Below, piece after piece: positions 10,949 to 22,217 of a DNA stretch of 64,000 bases; within the stretch, counting starts at the first letter, position 1; the number at the start of each line of letters is the position of its first letter. The position numbers and the translations under genes were made by a program. The stretch is from Isoetes taiwanensis. Its lineage: Eukaryota; Streptophyta; Lycopodiopsida; Isoetales; Isoetaceae. The notes beneath the pieces are model-generated. The model was given only the letters and a program-made list of their open reading frames with translations. It ran no database searches and was not told the origin of the DNA. Location of the stretch: NCBI GenBank assembly GCA_021234155.1, contig JAJEKV010000047.1, forward strand, positions 7,465,071 to 7,529,070. Direction: 5' to 3'.

Positions 10949-13144
10949 TAACAAAAGCAAACAAAACCAAACAAACAAACAAGACAATATATACACAGTC
11001 CAAACTCCCTTGAGTGAATATCCACACACCCCAAGAATTGCGAGCACACATCTAAAAATAAAGAATATCTTAAAACATGCATGTTGAAATTGAGTTATCT
11101 GACAACCTATAGTGTGATGCTAAAATTTTTCTGGAACAACCCCGTTATTCATAGTCATCCCACCCTATTGTGATTCCACCATAACTTCGAAAGTTGGCAT
11201 AACGTTCGTGTCTCTTAATCGCTCAATGAAAGATTCCATTCCAAGCCAACGGCTATACATCTTTTAACATATTCTTCTAATTTAGCGAATGCAAAGCAAA
11301 TGGTGGAATATAGCATAGCATCCAAATAAAACTATCATACTCAGAAAAACTCGTCTTTTCATAAAAGAATATGCCAAACGGCTAACCCAACCTTACATCG
11401 TGGGAAAAAATTAGCATTAAGCAGAAATTGCAATGCCACAACGCTACAAAATTGGTGTAGGCCCCCTTTCGCTGGACCTTTCCACTTGCCTTGATTCTGG
11501 AGCCTGCCTCCAGAAAATACCAGCTCTGCTCTTCTGGAATAATTGTACAAATATACAGGCTATATCACAACCTAAACTAGCACATAATGATGTCGGCCGA
11601 TGCATTACATCGGTCCGGTATGTGCATCCGTTGACCCGCACACCACAATGCCAATGTTGAGGTATAGCTATGAATCATAATTCGCAGACTTCAAAAAACC
11701 ATATTCCACGTAATCATATCTGGTTGCTCAAAGCTTCCTCACACTAATTTCAAATAGCCTAGAAATCAATGTGTCATCAATGTGTGACCAATATGCTTTG
11801 TTTTGGAACATTGTCGCCTCGCCAATTTCTATCAAGCTAATGTTCATGTTTTATAAGCACTTGCCTGGATATGAATTGTGGGTGCAGGAGCTCTTGAGGC
11901 TTCTGCAGGGGGCTACAAAATTGGACCAGGTGAAGGCGCCTGCATTGGAGAGCCATGATGGCGTCGTTTACTAAGAGAAACTGCAGATTAGTCTACAGTG
12001 ACCAAAATTTGGATTGTAAATGTGGATATTGAGCTCAAATGCTTTGGCACAATCAGATACATGAGCTGGTGTCCATGATGCCATTGTCAACTTCCAACTC
12101 TAGCCTAATAACAGGGGGATTTCTCAAAGGAGGTCAGGTGCTGCAGGAAAGGTTGGCTAGGCCATGTAAGAAAAACAGAATGTGCCATCCACTAATATCG
12201 AAGTTATGGTAGACATCACATTGTGTCCTGCATAGAAGAAAGTGAAATTATCTATGTTATTCAAGGACATCCTTCCCCTATCCATAACAAACTAAAACTG
12301 GCCATAATATTGCATTGTAAGTCCTCAGTTGTATATTGTATAACAATTAATTTTACCAACCAAAGGTTTTCAACAGAAGCGAGCAACAAAGCAATTGAAT
12401 AGTACATGCCGGTAGCATAGAATCTGGTAAATAAGACAGACCTCTTGAGATGATGTCAGCTTTGGGGCTTGTGCAGATGCAAAAATATCCTCGTATGTAT
12501 CAAGAGGGTAAAATCATCTATGTTGATCCCCTCGTAATCAGACAATCCAAGATACGGCATGTTCATTCCCCAAAGCTGCAAAACCATTTGATGCAATAAG
12601 TTCACTTCACTTTATAAGAAATTTGCTTGTTCTGACACGGAGTTATAATTAAATTACTGGTTCTTGAGAATTCCATGTGGCATCGGTAGTGAAGCAATCT
12701 ATTTCAAACTTGAATTGGTCCGATTCTTTGTTCTTTGGTGGTCATCCCCAATGTCTGCTTGTTATTTGCTTTTTGTAACAGTGGCCGTGGGAGAATGCCT
12801 TGAAGAGATAGCAATGGTTGCTTGGATCTTGGAGGGGGCATCAACTAAGACCTATTACGCATGCATGCGCGATGCATTTGCATATGCCAAGAAGGTTGCA
12901 TCCCGCTAGCGAGGTGGTCGATTATCTTGATGGGGGATGGGACCGGTCTTTGGAAAAAGATTAAACTGGAATGACATGAGATGCTCCGCCAACATTGCTG
13001 CAATGAATTTCAAGAAGAGTACAGAGCCCCCATGTCTTCGTTATTATACATGACAGAATTATCTGCCCCGCACCAAACATGAACATAACCCTAAACGCAT
13101 AAACCCTAAAATGGGTTATCTCGAGCCTTGCATGTCGAGGAGGA
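10949..13144. other. No supported gene
   Basis: Several short ORFs on both strands, for example 12664-12909, show no recognisable motif or splice context. No strong repeat was seen. Confidence 0.4.
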
Positions 13145-13213
13145 TGTGATAAGAAAATACAGTTTAAAAAAAAAGGAAGTGATAAGAAAATACAGTTTAA
13201 AAAAAAAAGGAAA
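13145..13213. repeat. Tandem duplication of about 34 bp
   Basis: The phrase GTGATAAGAAAATACAGTTT followed by an A-run and GGAA occurs twice back to back. The A-runs differ by one base. Confidence 0.8.
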
Positions 13214-13249
13214 TATATGATATGTGGGTCTAAACCATTGGATATAGGC

Positions 13250-13395
13250 ATCAAAATTAGTTCAAGCGTATGCGCACTCTAGATATACTAATTAGTATGC
13301 CTCATCAAATACATCCATGAAATCATATAAAAACCTTAGGGAAAAAAGTACAAAAATACAAAAGAAACCCCCTGTTATTATGCTACATATTCAAT
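13250..13395. repeat. Inverted relative of the 8.54-8.65 kb segment
   Basis: Read forward, this segment (GCGCACTCTAGATATACTAA, then CATCCATGAAATCATA, AACCTTAG, and GTACAAAAATACAAA) matches the reverse complement of about 8540-8650. It then ends in the same AACCCCCTGTTATTaTGCTAC phrase found at the end of the SINE-like repeats. Confidence 0.55.
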
Positions 13396-14700
13396 CTAGA
13401 TTAAGGGTGTGGCACAAGAAGATATCACACCACCACCATACATATAAGGGAGGGTGCCCACCTTTGGTGATATGCCCTCGATGGAGAGGCCCTTTATGGT
13501 GCAATCCAATGGTTGTGATTAAGTATTTTGAATTTCCATCCTTTTCCGCATTTTCTTGAAGTCTAAATAACTTCTTTTTTTGCAGGCGAATATCCAATGG
13601 ACATATGGCAACAGAAAGAGCTTGTAATAAGCTTTAATTTGAATGTTCATACGCCTGGTTTAGAGAAGGGGATCCTCAGGCACTATAGAAGGGCATAGGG
13701 AGTTAACATCAAGGGCATAAAGGGAGCTCCCTTTAGGGTCCTGTTACTCCCATTTCAGGGCACCACAGTAGACGATTTTAGGGTCCCTGGATAATGCCAT
13801 TTCCAAGACATCCAGTGAATAAAATTTGGTCGGATTCTGATCTATAGAAGATCTCCAACGATCCCAACTGCTTCTCTTTGCTCTCTTTTTGTTGCTGCTG
13901 CAGCATGGATGCGCCATTGCTTTATATATAAAGACTAGTACCGCTCAGGTTGGAACACATGGAGTTTGCCATGGCCACTAAGCACTGAATTGCTTCTGAG
14001 TCTTCTTGCGTCTATTCTGCTGTTGAGCAATCTTGGACAATGCAAAATGTAGGCCCAAAAAGCAGGATGCTATTTTTGGGTTGCCCATAGCGCAACCCTT
14101 GGGGAGTGTGGGGAGTGGCAGATAGAGGGCCACGATTGGAGAATATTGTGGCATATCTCTCGTCCACGGCTGTGGACTTTTGGGATTTGAGGGACGCCTG
14201 AGGATGCGTAGACGGTGCGGATTTTATGGGAGCTTGGGTGGAAGGTGGGGATGCGATCTCTGCTTCCCGGCATCACCTAGAGGTAGCGAAGCAGAGGAGA
14301 ACTTTGTCTTCCACCGCCATAGCCAGTTCCGGCAGCGCCTTCTCGCCATTTTGCTCCAAGCCCACGTTTTATCTTCTTCAGATCTTCGCAATAGCCTTTG
14401 CAAACAGAAATATTGTCGCATTTTTAATGCCATTTGCATTGATCGCCTCGCCCTGCTCTGCCCGGTCACGTGGCGGTTTTTGCCTGAGGAGAAGCCAAAG
14501 CTTCAGCCCCTGCTCCTTCCCTTGAGGCCGGCGCTGCTTCTTTTGTCGTTCCTTCCCTTGCCTGAATCGCCGGAGCTGCCCTTGCTTCCCTTTTCCTAAT
14601 GTGCCATTGATCTGCATCTTTTTGCCGTGTCTTGAAGAATTATAGTCTTTCCAGATCTGCATGGCTTCACTCTTCGTGTGACGTGATTTGTGATAGGGAA
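13396..14700. other. No supported gene; base composition rises to GC-rich
   Basis: A TATA-like CTTTATATATAAAG lies at about 13920. From about 14.1 kb the sequence is GC-rich and several overlapping ORFs appear on both strands. None has a recognisable motif, and overlapping frames of similar length suggest composition and not coding. Confidence 0.4.
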
Positions 14701-14781
14701 CCGCCACCTTTGAGTGGTTTCCGCGAGCGGCGGCACCGCTGCCGGTTTCCAGCCGGAAACCACGAAAAGGTGGCGGCTCCC
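14701..14781. repeat. GC-rich hairpin
   Basis: CCGCCACCTTTGAGTGGTTT...CG is followed, after a GC-rich loop, by its near-perfect inverse CGGAAACCACGAAAAGGTGG. It lies immediately outside the left inverted repeat of the Crypton-like element. A smaller GC hairpin (GGCGGCGC...GCGCCGCC, 18183-18209) lies just inside the right end. Confidence 0.65.
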
Positions 14782-14880
14782 AGCCGTAATCCCCTGCTCC
14801 CTGGAAATTCCGTGCACCCCCCTTTTTTTTTTTCTCTCTCCTCTGTTTGGCGATGGCGGAGGGTCAGGGAGGTCTACGGG

Positions 14881-15219
14881 GCGATCTTAGCGTAGGTGTT
14901 GGCGGGCGCCATTTCTGCAGCGATGGTAGCGGGGATGCAGGAACCCACGTTAGGCGTGTTTTCTTGGTGATCTTGGCGTAGGTGTTGGCACTGGGCGCTA
15001 TTTTTGCAGCAGTGGTAAGCAGGGATGTCGGGGCGACGTTAGGCGTGTTTTCTTGGCGATCTTGGCGTAGGTGTTGGTGCTTGGCGCCATTTTTGCAGCA
15101 GTGGTAAGCAGGGATGCCGGGGCGACGTTAGGCGTGTTTTCTTGGCGATCTTGGCATAGATGTTGACGCTGGGCACCATTTCTGCAGCAGTGGTAAGCTG
15201 GTAAGCGTGTTTTCTTGGT
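14881..15219. repeat. 89-bp tandem repeat, about four copies
   Basis: Units begin with GATCTTGGCGTAGGTGTTGG at about 14883, 14969, 15058 and 15147 (spacing 86, 89, 89). They carry GGCGCCATTTTTGCAGCAGT and GACGTTAGGCGTGTTTTCTT. The last copy is truncated. The array lies between the left inverted repeat and the recombinase gene, so it may be its 5' leader or a subterminal binding region. Confidence 0.85.
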
Positions 15220-15267
15220 AGTTTTTCATTCCTTTGTTTTTTTCTTTCTAATCTTTTGTTCTTGCTT

Positions 15268-15358
15268 TGGCCGATTTGGTTCCAGGTGAAGGATTTGGCC
15301 GATTTGGTTCTAGGTGAAGGTCGATTTGGTTCTAGGTGAAGGATTTGGCCGATTTAGT
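15268..15358. repeat. Short direct repeats (GATTTGGTTCTAGGTGAAGG)
   Basis: Three to four copies of GATTTGGTTCTAGGTGAAGG-type units, some preceded by GGATTTGGCC, directly upstream of the first recombinase exon. Confidence 0.7.
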
Positions 15359-15367
15359 CTTGCAGAA

Positions 15368-17894
15368 ATGGGGGAACCAAGGTTTCTTTTGGTCCTTTTA
15401 GTTTTTTATCTTGCTAGGAGGGTTTCTGATTCGTGTTTAAGTAGCAGACCCTCGTTTAGACTTGTGGAGGACAATCTATTGGATGATAATACTATGGAAG
15501 ATGACACTTTGGTTGCTGAGAATATTATACAGTCCACAGATGTGGTTTGGTGAATGTTTTGTAGATAAAGAAGGGGACAAGGATACCAAAGAATATGCTG
15601 GCATCGATGTTGAGATGCTTAGAGATGTTGATAAGGGAGGTAAGGACAAGTCTAAGAAGCAAACAAACTGGGCAAGGGCGAAGTTTGATGGATGGAGGCG
15701 ATTTGCTCAGAAAAGTCATGACTTGCCTTTTCCAATTGACTTGAGTATCCCTATTGAAGAATTACCTGATGATCAGCTGAACGAGATGCTTGTTCGATTT
15801 ATGATACAAGTTAGGAAGAAGGATGGGAGCATGTTTCCTGCTGGCAGGTAACTTCAATTTATTCTAGTTTAATTTTAGATTAATTTTAAATGTTATGGTT
15901 TAGTTAGGTTACAGGTTTTGTTTAGGTTCTGAGGTTTTGTTACAAATTCTGAGTTTCTGAGGTTAGGTTTCGGGATTCTGAGGGTTCTGGATTCTGAGGT
16001 TAGGTTACAAGTTCTGAGTTCTGAGGTTAGGTTAGGATTTGAGAGTTCTGAGGTTAGGTTCTGAGTTTTGTTTAGGTTGTTTAGGTTGTTTAGGTTGTTT
16101 AGGTTAGTTTAGGTTTTGTTTAGGTTTTTGTTTAGGTTGTTTTGTTTAGGTTTTGTTTTTTTATTACTTCATTTTCTTTTATGTATTCTAATGTTTTATA
16201 TTCTTGTTGTAGTTTAAATTGCTTGCTGAAAGCAATAGGGAAGATTCTTAGGAAGAATCAGGAATCGAAGACGCCTTCATCATGCAAGAGAAACACGGCT
16301 TTAATATACATCGTGATCCACGCATACATTAGGGCTAGGGCTGCCTTTGTTGCTGCAGCTGATAGGTCTAGGAAACTAGGTATTGGCGTCAGCAAGAAAA
16401 AAGCACAGGCTATTCCATATAATTCTGAAAGAGACCTTTTAGAGGATATAGATTTTCAGATAAACACTCCTAAGGGCTTGCAGAGACGTCTTTGCTTCTA
16501 TCTTTGTACTAGGTTTGCCATTAGGGGTGCGAGTGAGTTGTATGAAGTGAAAGATGTGGATTTGACGGCTTGAGTCCGATGGAGCTTACAGTATGTGCTT
16601 TACAATGAAAGGACAAGTAAGACTTGGGGAACTACTGGTTATGAGATCGATCCAGAGCCATTTTAGATCCCCGCAATTTGGAGTTTGAAGAAGATTTTGT
16701 TCGACATACAAACAATTATGTCGGGGCATCTACTGTGAAGGATAATCCTGCGCCAAGACCTTTCTTCCCTCTGAGCGATTTCAAATTATAAATCTCGAGG
16801 TTAGTATTTTACGTTCTATAATTGCGTTCAATTTATTTGGTAATTCTAATGAGTTATTTTGTGTTTCAGATTTGGTTTTCAAAGGGGAGGGTTGGGTGTA
16901 ACAACATATCAAAGTGGATTCGTAATATGGGAGCCTTGATTGATGTGGATATATGCAACAAGAGCGGTCGCGTGTCAACCGTAACGAGAATGTCAATGGT
17001 TGGTGTGCCCCCTGAAGTTGGAAAGCTAATTACGGGGCATCGTAGGACATAATCTTATCAGAAGTAAGTTCTATTTGTTTTTTGTTTATTTGATTTATAG
17101 TTTATTTTTCTTGACACGTTGGTTCTTGTATGATCTTTAGGTATGATCGTAGTCAGGAAATCCAAGTTAATGCTGCTATGAGCATCAACAGCAAACCTTA
17201 TAATGATGATGGTAGCTTACGTTTGTACTCTGATGTACTTAATGAGATGATTCGGAGTAAAGAAAATACATTGCTTGGTTCACGTTCTGCAAAATTTTTG
17301 GTTGACAAGTCTTATGCGTCAGGTATAATTGCAGCTTATAATTAGTAGGTTGGTAATAATTAGTTGTAGGTTATAACTAGATCTGTGTATTATTGTTAGT
17401 TGCAGGTTATAATTAGTATGTTTTAATTAGTTGTAGCTTATAACTAGTTGCAGATTATGATTAGTTGCAGGTTCTAATTAGTCCTTATGCAGGTTCTTCG
17501 TTTGACCGGACTGTTTTAACTGAAAAGCAATGTAACATTCCAGTTCTTTGTGCTAATGATGGTGTAGTTGTGACTGACCATCGTGCGGCATCAAGTGATG
17601 CAATGATATGTGATCAACAAAATGTTGTGTCTGATGTTTGAAGAATTCTTAAAGACAAATCCTCAGCTTCAGAAATATTTTCCTCCCACTGTTGAAGTGA
17701 AGAATGTTGGTAAGTCTAACTCTAGTGTGTATAATTCTAGTGGTTAGTTTAATTCTAATGTGTTTTAACCTGCAGGTGGTCACTCCTTTGTTGGTGCAAC
17801 TTTCAATAATTGCACGTTCATTCAAGTTCCTGATTCTAGTGGTGTGCCTTTATTGTTGGAGAGGGGAAACAGCGGTTCAGCACTTTCTTCATGA
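15368..17894 (+). pseudogene. Crypton/DUF3504-type tyrosine recombinase (six exons, degenerate)
   Basis: Exons: 15368-15847, 16213-16799, 16870-17063, 17141-17322, 17493-17709, 17776-17894, all with GT-AG borders. Exon 1 ends with WARAKFDGWRRFAQKS, PIEELPDDQLNEMLVRFMIQ and VRKKDGSMFPAG, the N-terminal core-binding region. Exon 2 continues LLKAIGKILRK, RSRKLGIGVSKKKAQAIPY, and TPKGLQRRLCFYL...FAIRGASELYEVKDVDL, the order seen in KIAA1958/ZMYM/Crypton proteins. Exon 3 carries the catalytic box: GRVSTVTRMSMVGVPPEVGK, then LITGHRRT and SYQK|YDRS, giving the R...HxxR...Y set. The last exon ends with a short aromatic/Cys motif (FNNCTFI). Damage: a frameshift near 15550, stops near 16573, 16664 and 16790, a one-base loss near 16897 (VxNNISKW), TAA after GHRRT, and a frameshift near 17640. 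The start is uncertain; residues before SDSCLSS could be intron. Confidence 0.8.
15848..16212 (+). repeat. Intron of the recombinase gene made of TTTAGG-like repeats
   Basis: GT-AG intron. Its middle consists of repeats such as TCTGAGGTTAGGTT (15930-16060) and GTTTAGGTT (16060-16165). The second set resembles the plant telomere unit TTTAGGG but lacks the third G, so I read it as a local minisatellite and not an interstitial telomere. Confidence 0.7.
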
Positions 17895-18024
17895 TATCTG
17901 TTTTGGTTTGAACTTCTAAGAAATTTCTGTCATGTCAAAACTTTATCTGGGAACTTCTGTCATGTTCTGTTGATGATAAGTGTTTTGTCTAATTTTCAAG
18001 TGGACACCTATCAACCACTTTTAT

Positions 18025-18212
18025 ATGAAACTGTGTATCTTCAAACCCTTACCGTGTAGAAACTGTGTGGAAACTTTATTTGTGTGTAAACTTTTATATG
18101 AAACTGTGTGGAAAATTCTATCTGGAAATCACTTTTATATGAAACTGTGGAAACTTTATGAAACTGTGTGGAAACTGTGTGGTGGCGGCGCTCTAAGCGG
18201 CGCCGCCAGGAA
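18025..18212. repeat. Right subterminal repeats of the Crypton-like element
   Basis: At least five copies of TTTATATGAAACTGTG and GTGTGGAAACT motifs in the same direction, followed by a GC hairpin (GGCGGCGC...GCGCCGCC). Repeated subterminal motifs are where transposase proteins often bind in other plant DNA transposons; that role here is inference. Confidence 0.6.
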
Positions 18213-18429
18213 ACCCTTACCCAAAATATTACCAAAAAAAAACTTATAGTGGAAACTCCAGGAATTTCCAGGGAGCAGGGGTTTACGTTGCAGCTTCCAC
18301 GACGTTTTGCACTAGAATACTCTACTATCTCATGGATTCGATGACCAGGTTTTTAGCAGATATTTTTGTGATAGAAATGAGATATGATTCTTATATGTTT
18401 TGGGATTATCCCGCATTGTACATTTTAGA

Positions 18430-18571
18430 AGCCAGCAAAATTAGATGGTTTGGATATTACAGGGCATGTGAAAGATGTCATCAAGGATGTTGCAAAACGT
18501 GAAATGTGTCTTCAATTTGTAGTCACAATAGGGGGGCATGCTCGAATATGGAAGTGGAAACATAAATTTGA
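18430..18571 (+). CDS. Possible isolated exon, unidentified
   Basis: Between an acceptor (gtacattttag) and a donor (GAG|gtatat), one frame stays open and reads KPAKLDGLDITGHVKDVIKD and VVTIGGHARIWKWKHKFE. I do not recognise it, and no partner exons were found. It may be a fragment of a host gene. Confidence 0.25.
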
Positions 18572-18983
18572 GGTATATATCCTTTTCCAGTGCTTTTGTT
18601 GGCTGTTTTCTGCAAGTTTTGTCTTTGGAAAATCTGTTCTATATATGTAATAATTTACTTTTACAAAAAACATTCTCATGTCCTTTAGTGTGAATTTATT
18701 GTTTGATTGGCTGAATGACCATCAAGTAAGCAAATAATTCCTCTTGCGCCTCGGATTTGAAGGCCTGCCATACTTGATTAAACAGATGCCATAGATGTTA
18801 TATGCTTTTGTAGTATTGGTAAATTGGGGTCAAATTTAGCAGTCTAGGGATCTGGATATTGGGGGTTTGGATCTTTTTACGAATATTGTCCTTTTTAGGA
18901 AAATGATTAAAAAAGCTGATGTATGCGCTATGCTGGGAATTAAGAAGTTTCAAATCTAGGGTGAATGGGACTTGTTCATCTCA

Positions 18984-19045
18984 TAGGGTCCCATAGGCCA
19001 ATTGGTCTCCGTGGACGCTAAAAACCTATTCTATTCTATTCATCT
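18984..19045 (+). mobile_element. LINE/SINE 3' end fragment with simple-repeat tail
   Basis: CATAGGGTCCCATAGGCCAA then TTGGTCTCCGTGGACGCTAA, matching the LINE 3' end at 6700-6750 almost base for base. It is followed by TATTCTATTC in place of the CTTT tail. No reverse transcriptase sequence was found just upstream, so the copy is 5'-truncated. Confidence 0.65.
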
Positions 19046-22000
19046 CCAAGAATATATTGTTATGCCAATTTGCTTGTTAGATCTGCCTGAATTTAGCACA
19101 ATTCATTGTTCTTGTCCTGGGTCCAAAAGCGAGCCTGATCCTATTTTGAGGGCAACTGTTCGACATCGTTGTACTAGGAGATTAGGTTGATCTGTGATTT
19201 TATGATTGAGCAAGCCATTGCCATCCTTTGCTCAGCATTGTAACTTATTGAAGAAAACATGATCTTCAATATTTTCTTTTTTGAAGAATTATGGAAATAG
19301 GATGTGCTCGTTTTTTCTGTAAGTAGGATTAATGGGTAGGTTGTGTGAATCTTCAGGTGCACACGTAAACAATGACATAAAAGTGGATCCTATTTTTCTT
19401 GACGTTTTGGAGCAAGAGAATAGAGTGCATATGGAGTTGGCAAATGTGGCAAATCAAATGTGATATAGAGTTAGATGTTAGAACGTGTATGAGAAGATCT
19501 GGAAATTTATGTTCTTCTTGAGAGGGAATTTACATAGTTGAAATAAGAAGAAAATGAGCTTGAGGGAAATCGGACTATCCTTAAGGCTTTGGCATAATGA
19601 TACTCCTATGTAATGCGTTTTCCAAGATTGCTTTGAGTTTATGAACTACCAAGAAAATTTTTAGTAACGCGAAATAGAGTTCTGGATTTTTCATTTTTTA
19701 AGGCATTTCTGTTTCTAAATAAACTTGAACCAGAACACCATCAAGAGGTGGTCAAGCCTGCTACCGTCGTCTTGTCCTGTAAATATGCCATAGCAAAATA
19801 CGGTACAAACAACAAGTAAAAGAACTTCTCGCTCTGCATTGTCTTGTGCAAATGTAAAGGAAGGGCATACATCTTGATCAAGTCACATTTCTGCATTATG
19901 TGACATGTTAAAACTTCAATTACAGCAGTGTATATGGGGCGGCAAAGAATAACTACAAACAACAGTATAGAAGCAACGAGAAGAATGATGTGATGTTAAC
20001 AGCAGACAAAGCGTGAGGAATGCCTTTGTTTAGCTCACAAATTATTGAAATGCCACTTGCTTGTTTTCTATTTGAGCGAACTGTAGCCCATAAGCTTAAC
20101 CGTTGTGCCTTTTCATGTTATGAGTCTGCTAAAACATTATTAAAAAATTGATTATTAACTAAACAAGTAAATTGGATGCAACATAAAAATTATGCACGGT
20201 ATGTTTCTCATATTTTTAATACAATACTATACCTGTCTTACAACACCTACATGTTTCATGTATCGAAATCGTATTTCATTAACCAACAATTGCATGTTCC
20301 ATGGATTAAAGTCATATTTTATTGACCTTTGCCACTTGCACAGTTATCCAATGGGCAAACCCTTGATGCATTACCATCTTGTTGTTTCTGGCTATGGTAG
20401 CAAACCACAGATGGGTTGAAACTTTTACTAAATTTTAATACATTTTCTGGTACAAGGCATTGCGTAGTCATTTAATCCACAAGAAGTCTAATGAAATCTT
20501 GCTCGTTTATGCATATGGAGTAGCTGGAACCATATTGGCTGCAATGTGAATGAGATTGTGATCAAATAAATAGGCTTAGGTTGTTCAATCACTTGGTTTA
20601 GAGATACATTCGTTGTCAAAATTAACTCATGTTGTTAATTTTTTTGATCCTATTACAACGTTTGATCTTGCCCGATTCTCACTACATATTCTTTATTCTA
20701 TCATGTAGCCAAAGCCACCCCTATTTTCTTTCAACCCCCAAATTCTTTCATTTGACTTTTTAAATATGAGTAGTTTTTTGTCTATAGAAAATATGTCTTG
20801 ATTTGTTAATTATTTAGTTTCTATTTAACTGAAATGCTTGACTGTCGAGGTTAAGTTTAGATGGAATTTCAATTATAAACTGATCTATTTATGGCAAGTA
20901 CAAGAAATTTATAGGAAGCAAAGTTCCTTAAGCAGTTTGCTCTTTTAAAGTATGAGATTACTTCTTGCACTTTAGATCTCTGATCATATTGACCTGCTAA
21001 TATTACAAGATGTAACCAGTTTGTATTAAGCTAGAAATTCAAAGCATGACAGGACTAAGCTACCTCTATTTCTATTCTATTTCTATATTGTATTGGGTAA
21101 GTTTTTTGTGACATGTTGTGCATTCCTATATCTAAAGCCAAAGCATAATTAGTACTCATATAGATCTTCACATTGGCCAAGGTCATTCTACCATGAAGTT
21201 CAAGACGCACTAAATTGCACTGAGTTTGCCATGGCCAGTGAGGAACCTTATAAATGCAATTGGTCTCTTAGTTTAAGATAACTAAAGGACCTCTTTTTTC
21301 AGGGTATTGCTACTTGTCCCAACTGAAAATGGCATTTCCTTTTCTTAAAGTAAACCTTTGAATATCATTTTAAAATTCAAGAAACGAATTTCTTATGACA
21401 AATTCATTTGCTAATGTTTCACGTCATGTACTCCAGGCAAACATATAGAGGGACCTCTATTTAAACTGTTGAAGTGGCAAGTTCCAGATCATAAATCCTT
21501 GGGGATAACTGAGATAACACTTCATGTTCTCCAATATAACAAATATTGGCTCCAATTATGTGCTCAAGTGACATGGATGTATGCTAATATTTTATCGCTT
21601 AAATGCAAGATACGTGAACAAGAAATTCAGGAGCAAGCATTTTAGAAACATGGGGTTAAATGCCTTGGCGTAGGTCAGAACATAGGACTAGACTGGGGGC
21701 TGATGTCTTGACATAGGTCAGGACACAGGGCAAATGTCTTGACATCGAAAGTTTAATAAGTTGAAGCATTGACTGAATCCAAACATTGCTAGTGTTCATC
21801 AAATCTTGTTGAAACATAATTTTGATATTTGTTTAAGCTCTCAATAATATTTAAAAGATAGTTTAAGCATATTCGAAAAAAAAGGGGAGGGTTCATCCCC
21901 TCGCAATTTTGCCAGAGAGCCAATTTTGTCAACATCTAGCATTAGATGACAAAAACTCAAAATGGAGGGGTCGGCATGCAGTTCCTTGACATGAATGGAT

Positions 22001-22061
22001 TCATATTGACATCGATCCTTTCCACGATCCACCAGCAACGCCTCGTTGTGAAAGTGGCCAT
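19046..22061. other. AT-rich stretch without supported genes
   Basis: Many short ORFs but no motif or splice-consistent exon set. A diverged direct repeat around ATGTCTTGACATAGGTCAGGA occurs at 21660-21745. Confidence 0.45.
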
Positions 22062-22217
22062 GCAATGTAAAGTTGGTGGGGGAAGGACCCACTTCAGCAA
22101 TGTAAAGTGGTGGGGGCAGGACCCATCTGGGTGTGTTGTAAAGTGTCACATGTCTGATAGGACGCTGCCTTGTGGCGTGACGTTAAAATCTCTTCTTCTT
22201 CTTCTTCTTCTTCTTCT
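22062..22217. repeat. Direct repeat of about 34 bp, then a (TTC)n microsatellite
   Basis: GCAATGTAAAG(T)TGGTGGGGGaAGGACCCA occurs twice (from 22062 and 22096), and the TTC microsatellite runs 22191-22217. Confidence 0.8.

Larger units (their letters stand above)
14785..18287 (+). mobile_element. Crypton-like (tyrosine recombinase) DNA transposon, degenerate
   Basis: The 3.5-kb unit contains a decayed multi-exon tyrosine recombinase gene of the DUF3504/Crypton type. It is bracketed by a 27-bp inverted repeat, left CGTAATCCCCTGCTCC... at 14785-14811 and right its inverse at 18261-18287, with 26 of 27 matching. Left subterminal sequence holds an 89-bp tandem array; right subterminal sequence holds many GTGTGGAAACT-type copies. 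I see no clear target-site duplication outside the inverted repeat. Classical Cryptons lack terminal inverted repeats, so either the ends are mis-assigned or this is a variant family. Frameshifts and stops show the copy is inactive. Confidence 0.6.

Noticed and set aside
14180-14895. Cluster of overlapping ORFs as genes
   Set aside because: Five ORFs of similar length overlap on both strands in GC-rich DNA, as expected from composition alone.
16060-16165. Interstitial telomere repeat
   Set aside because: Units are GTTTAGGTT and not TTTAGGG, and they lie in an intron next to other TTAGGTT-rich minisatellite sequence.
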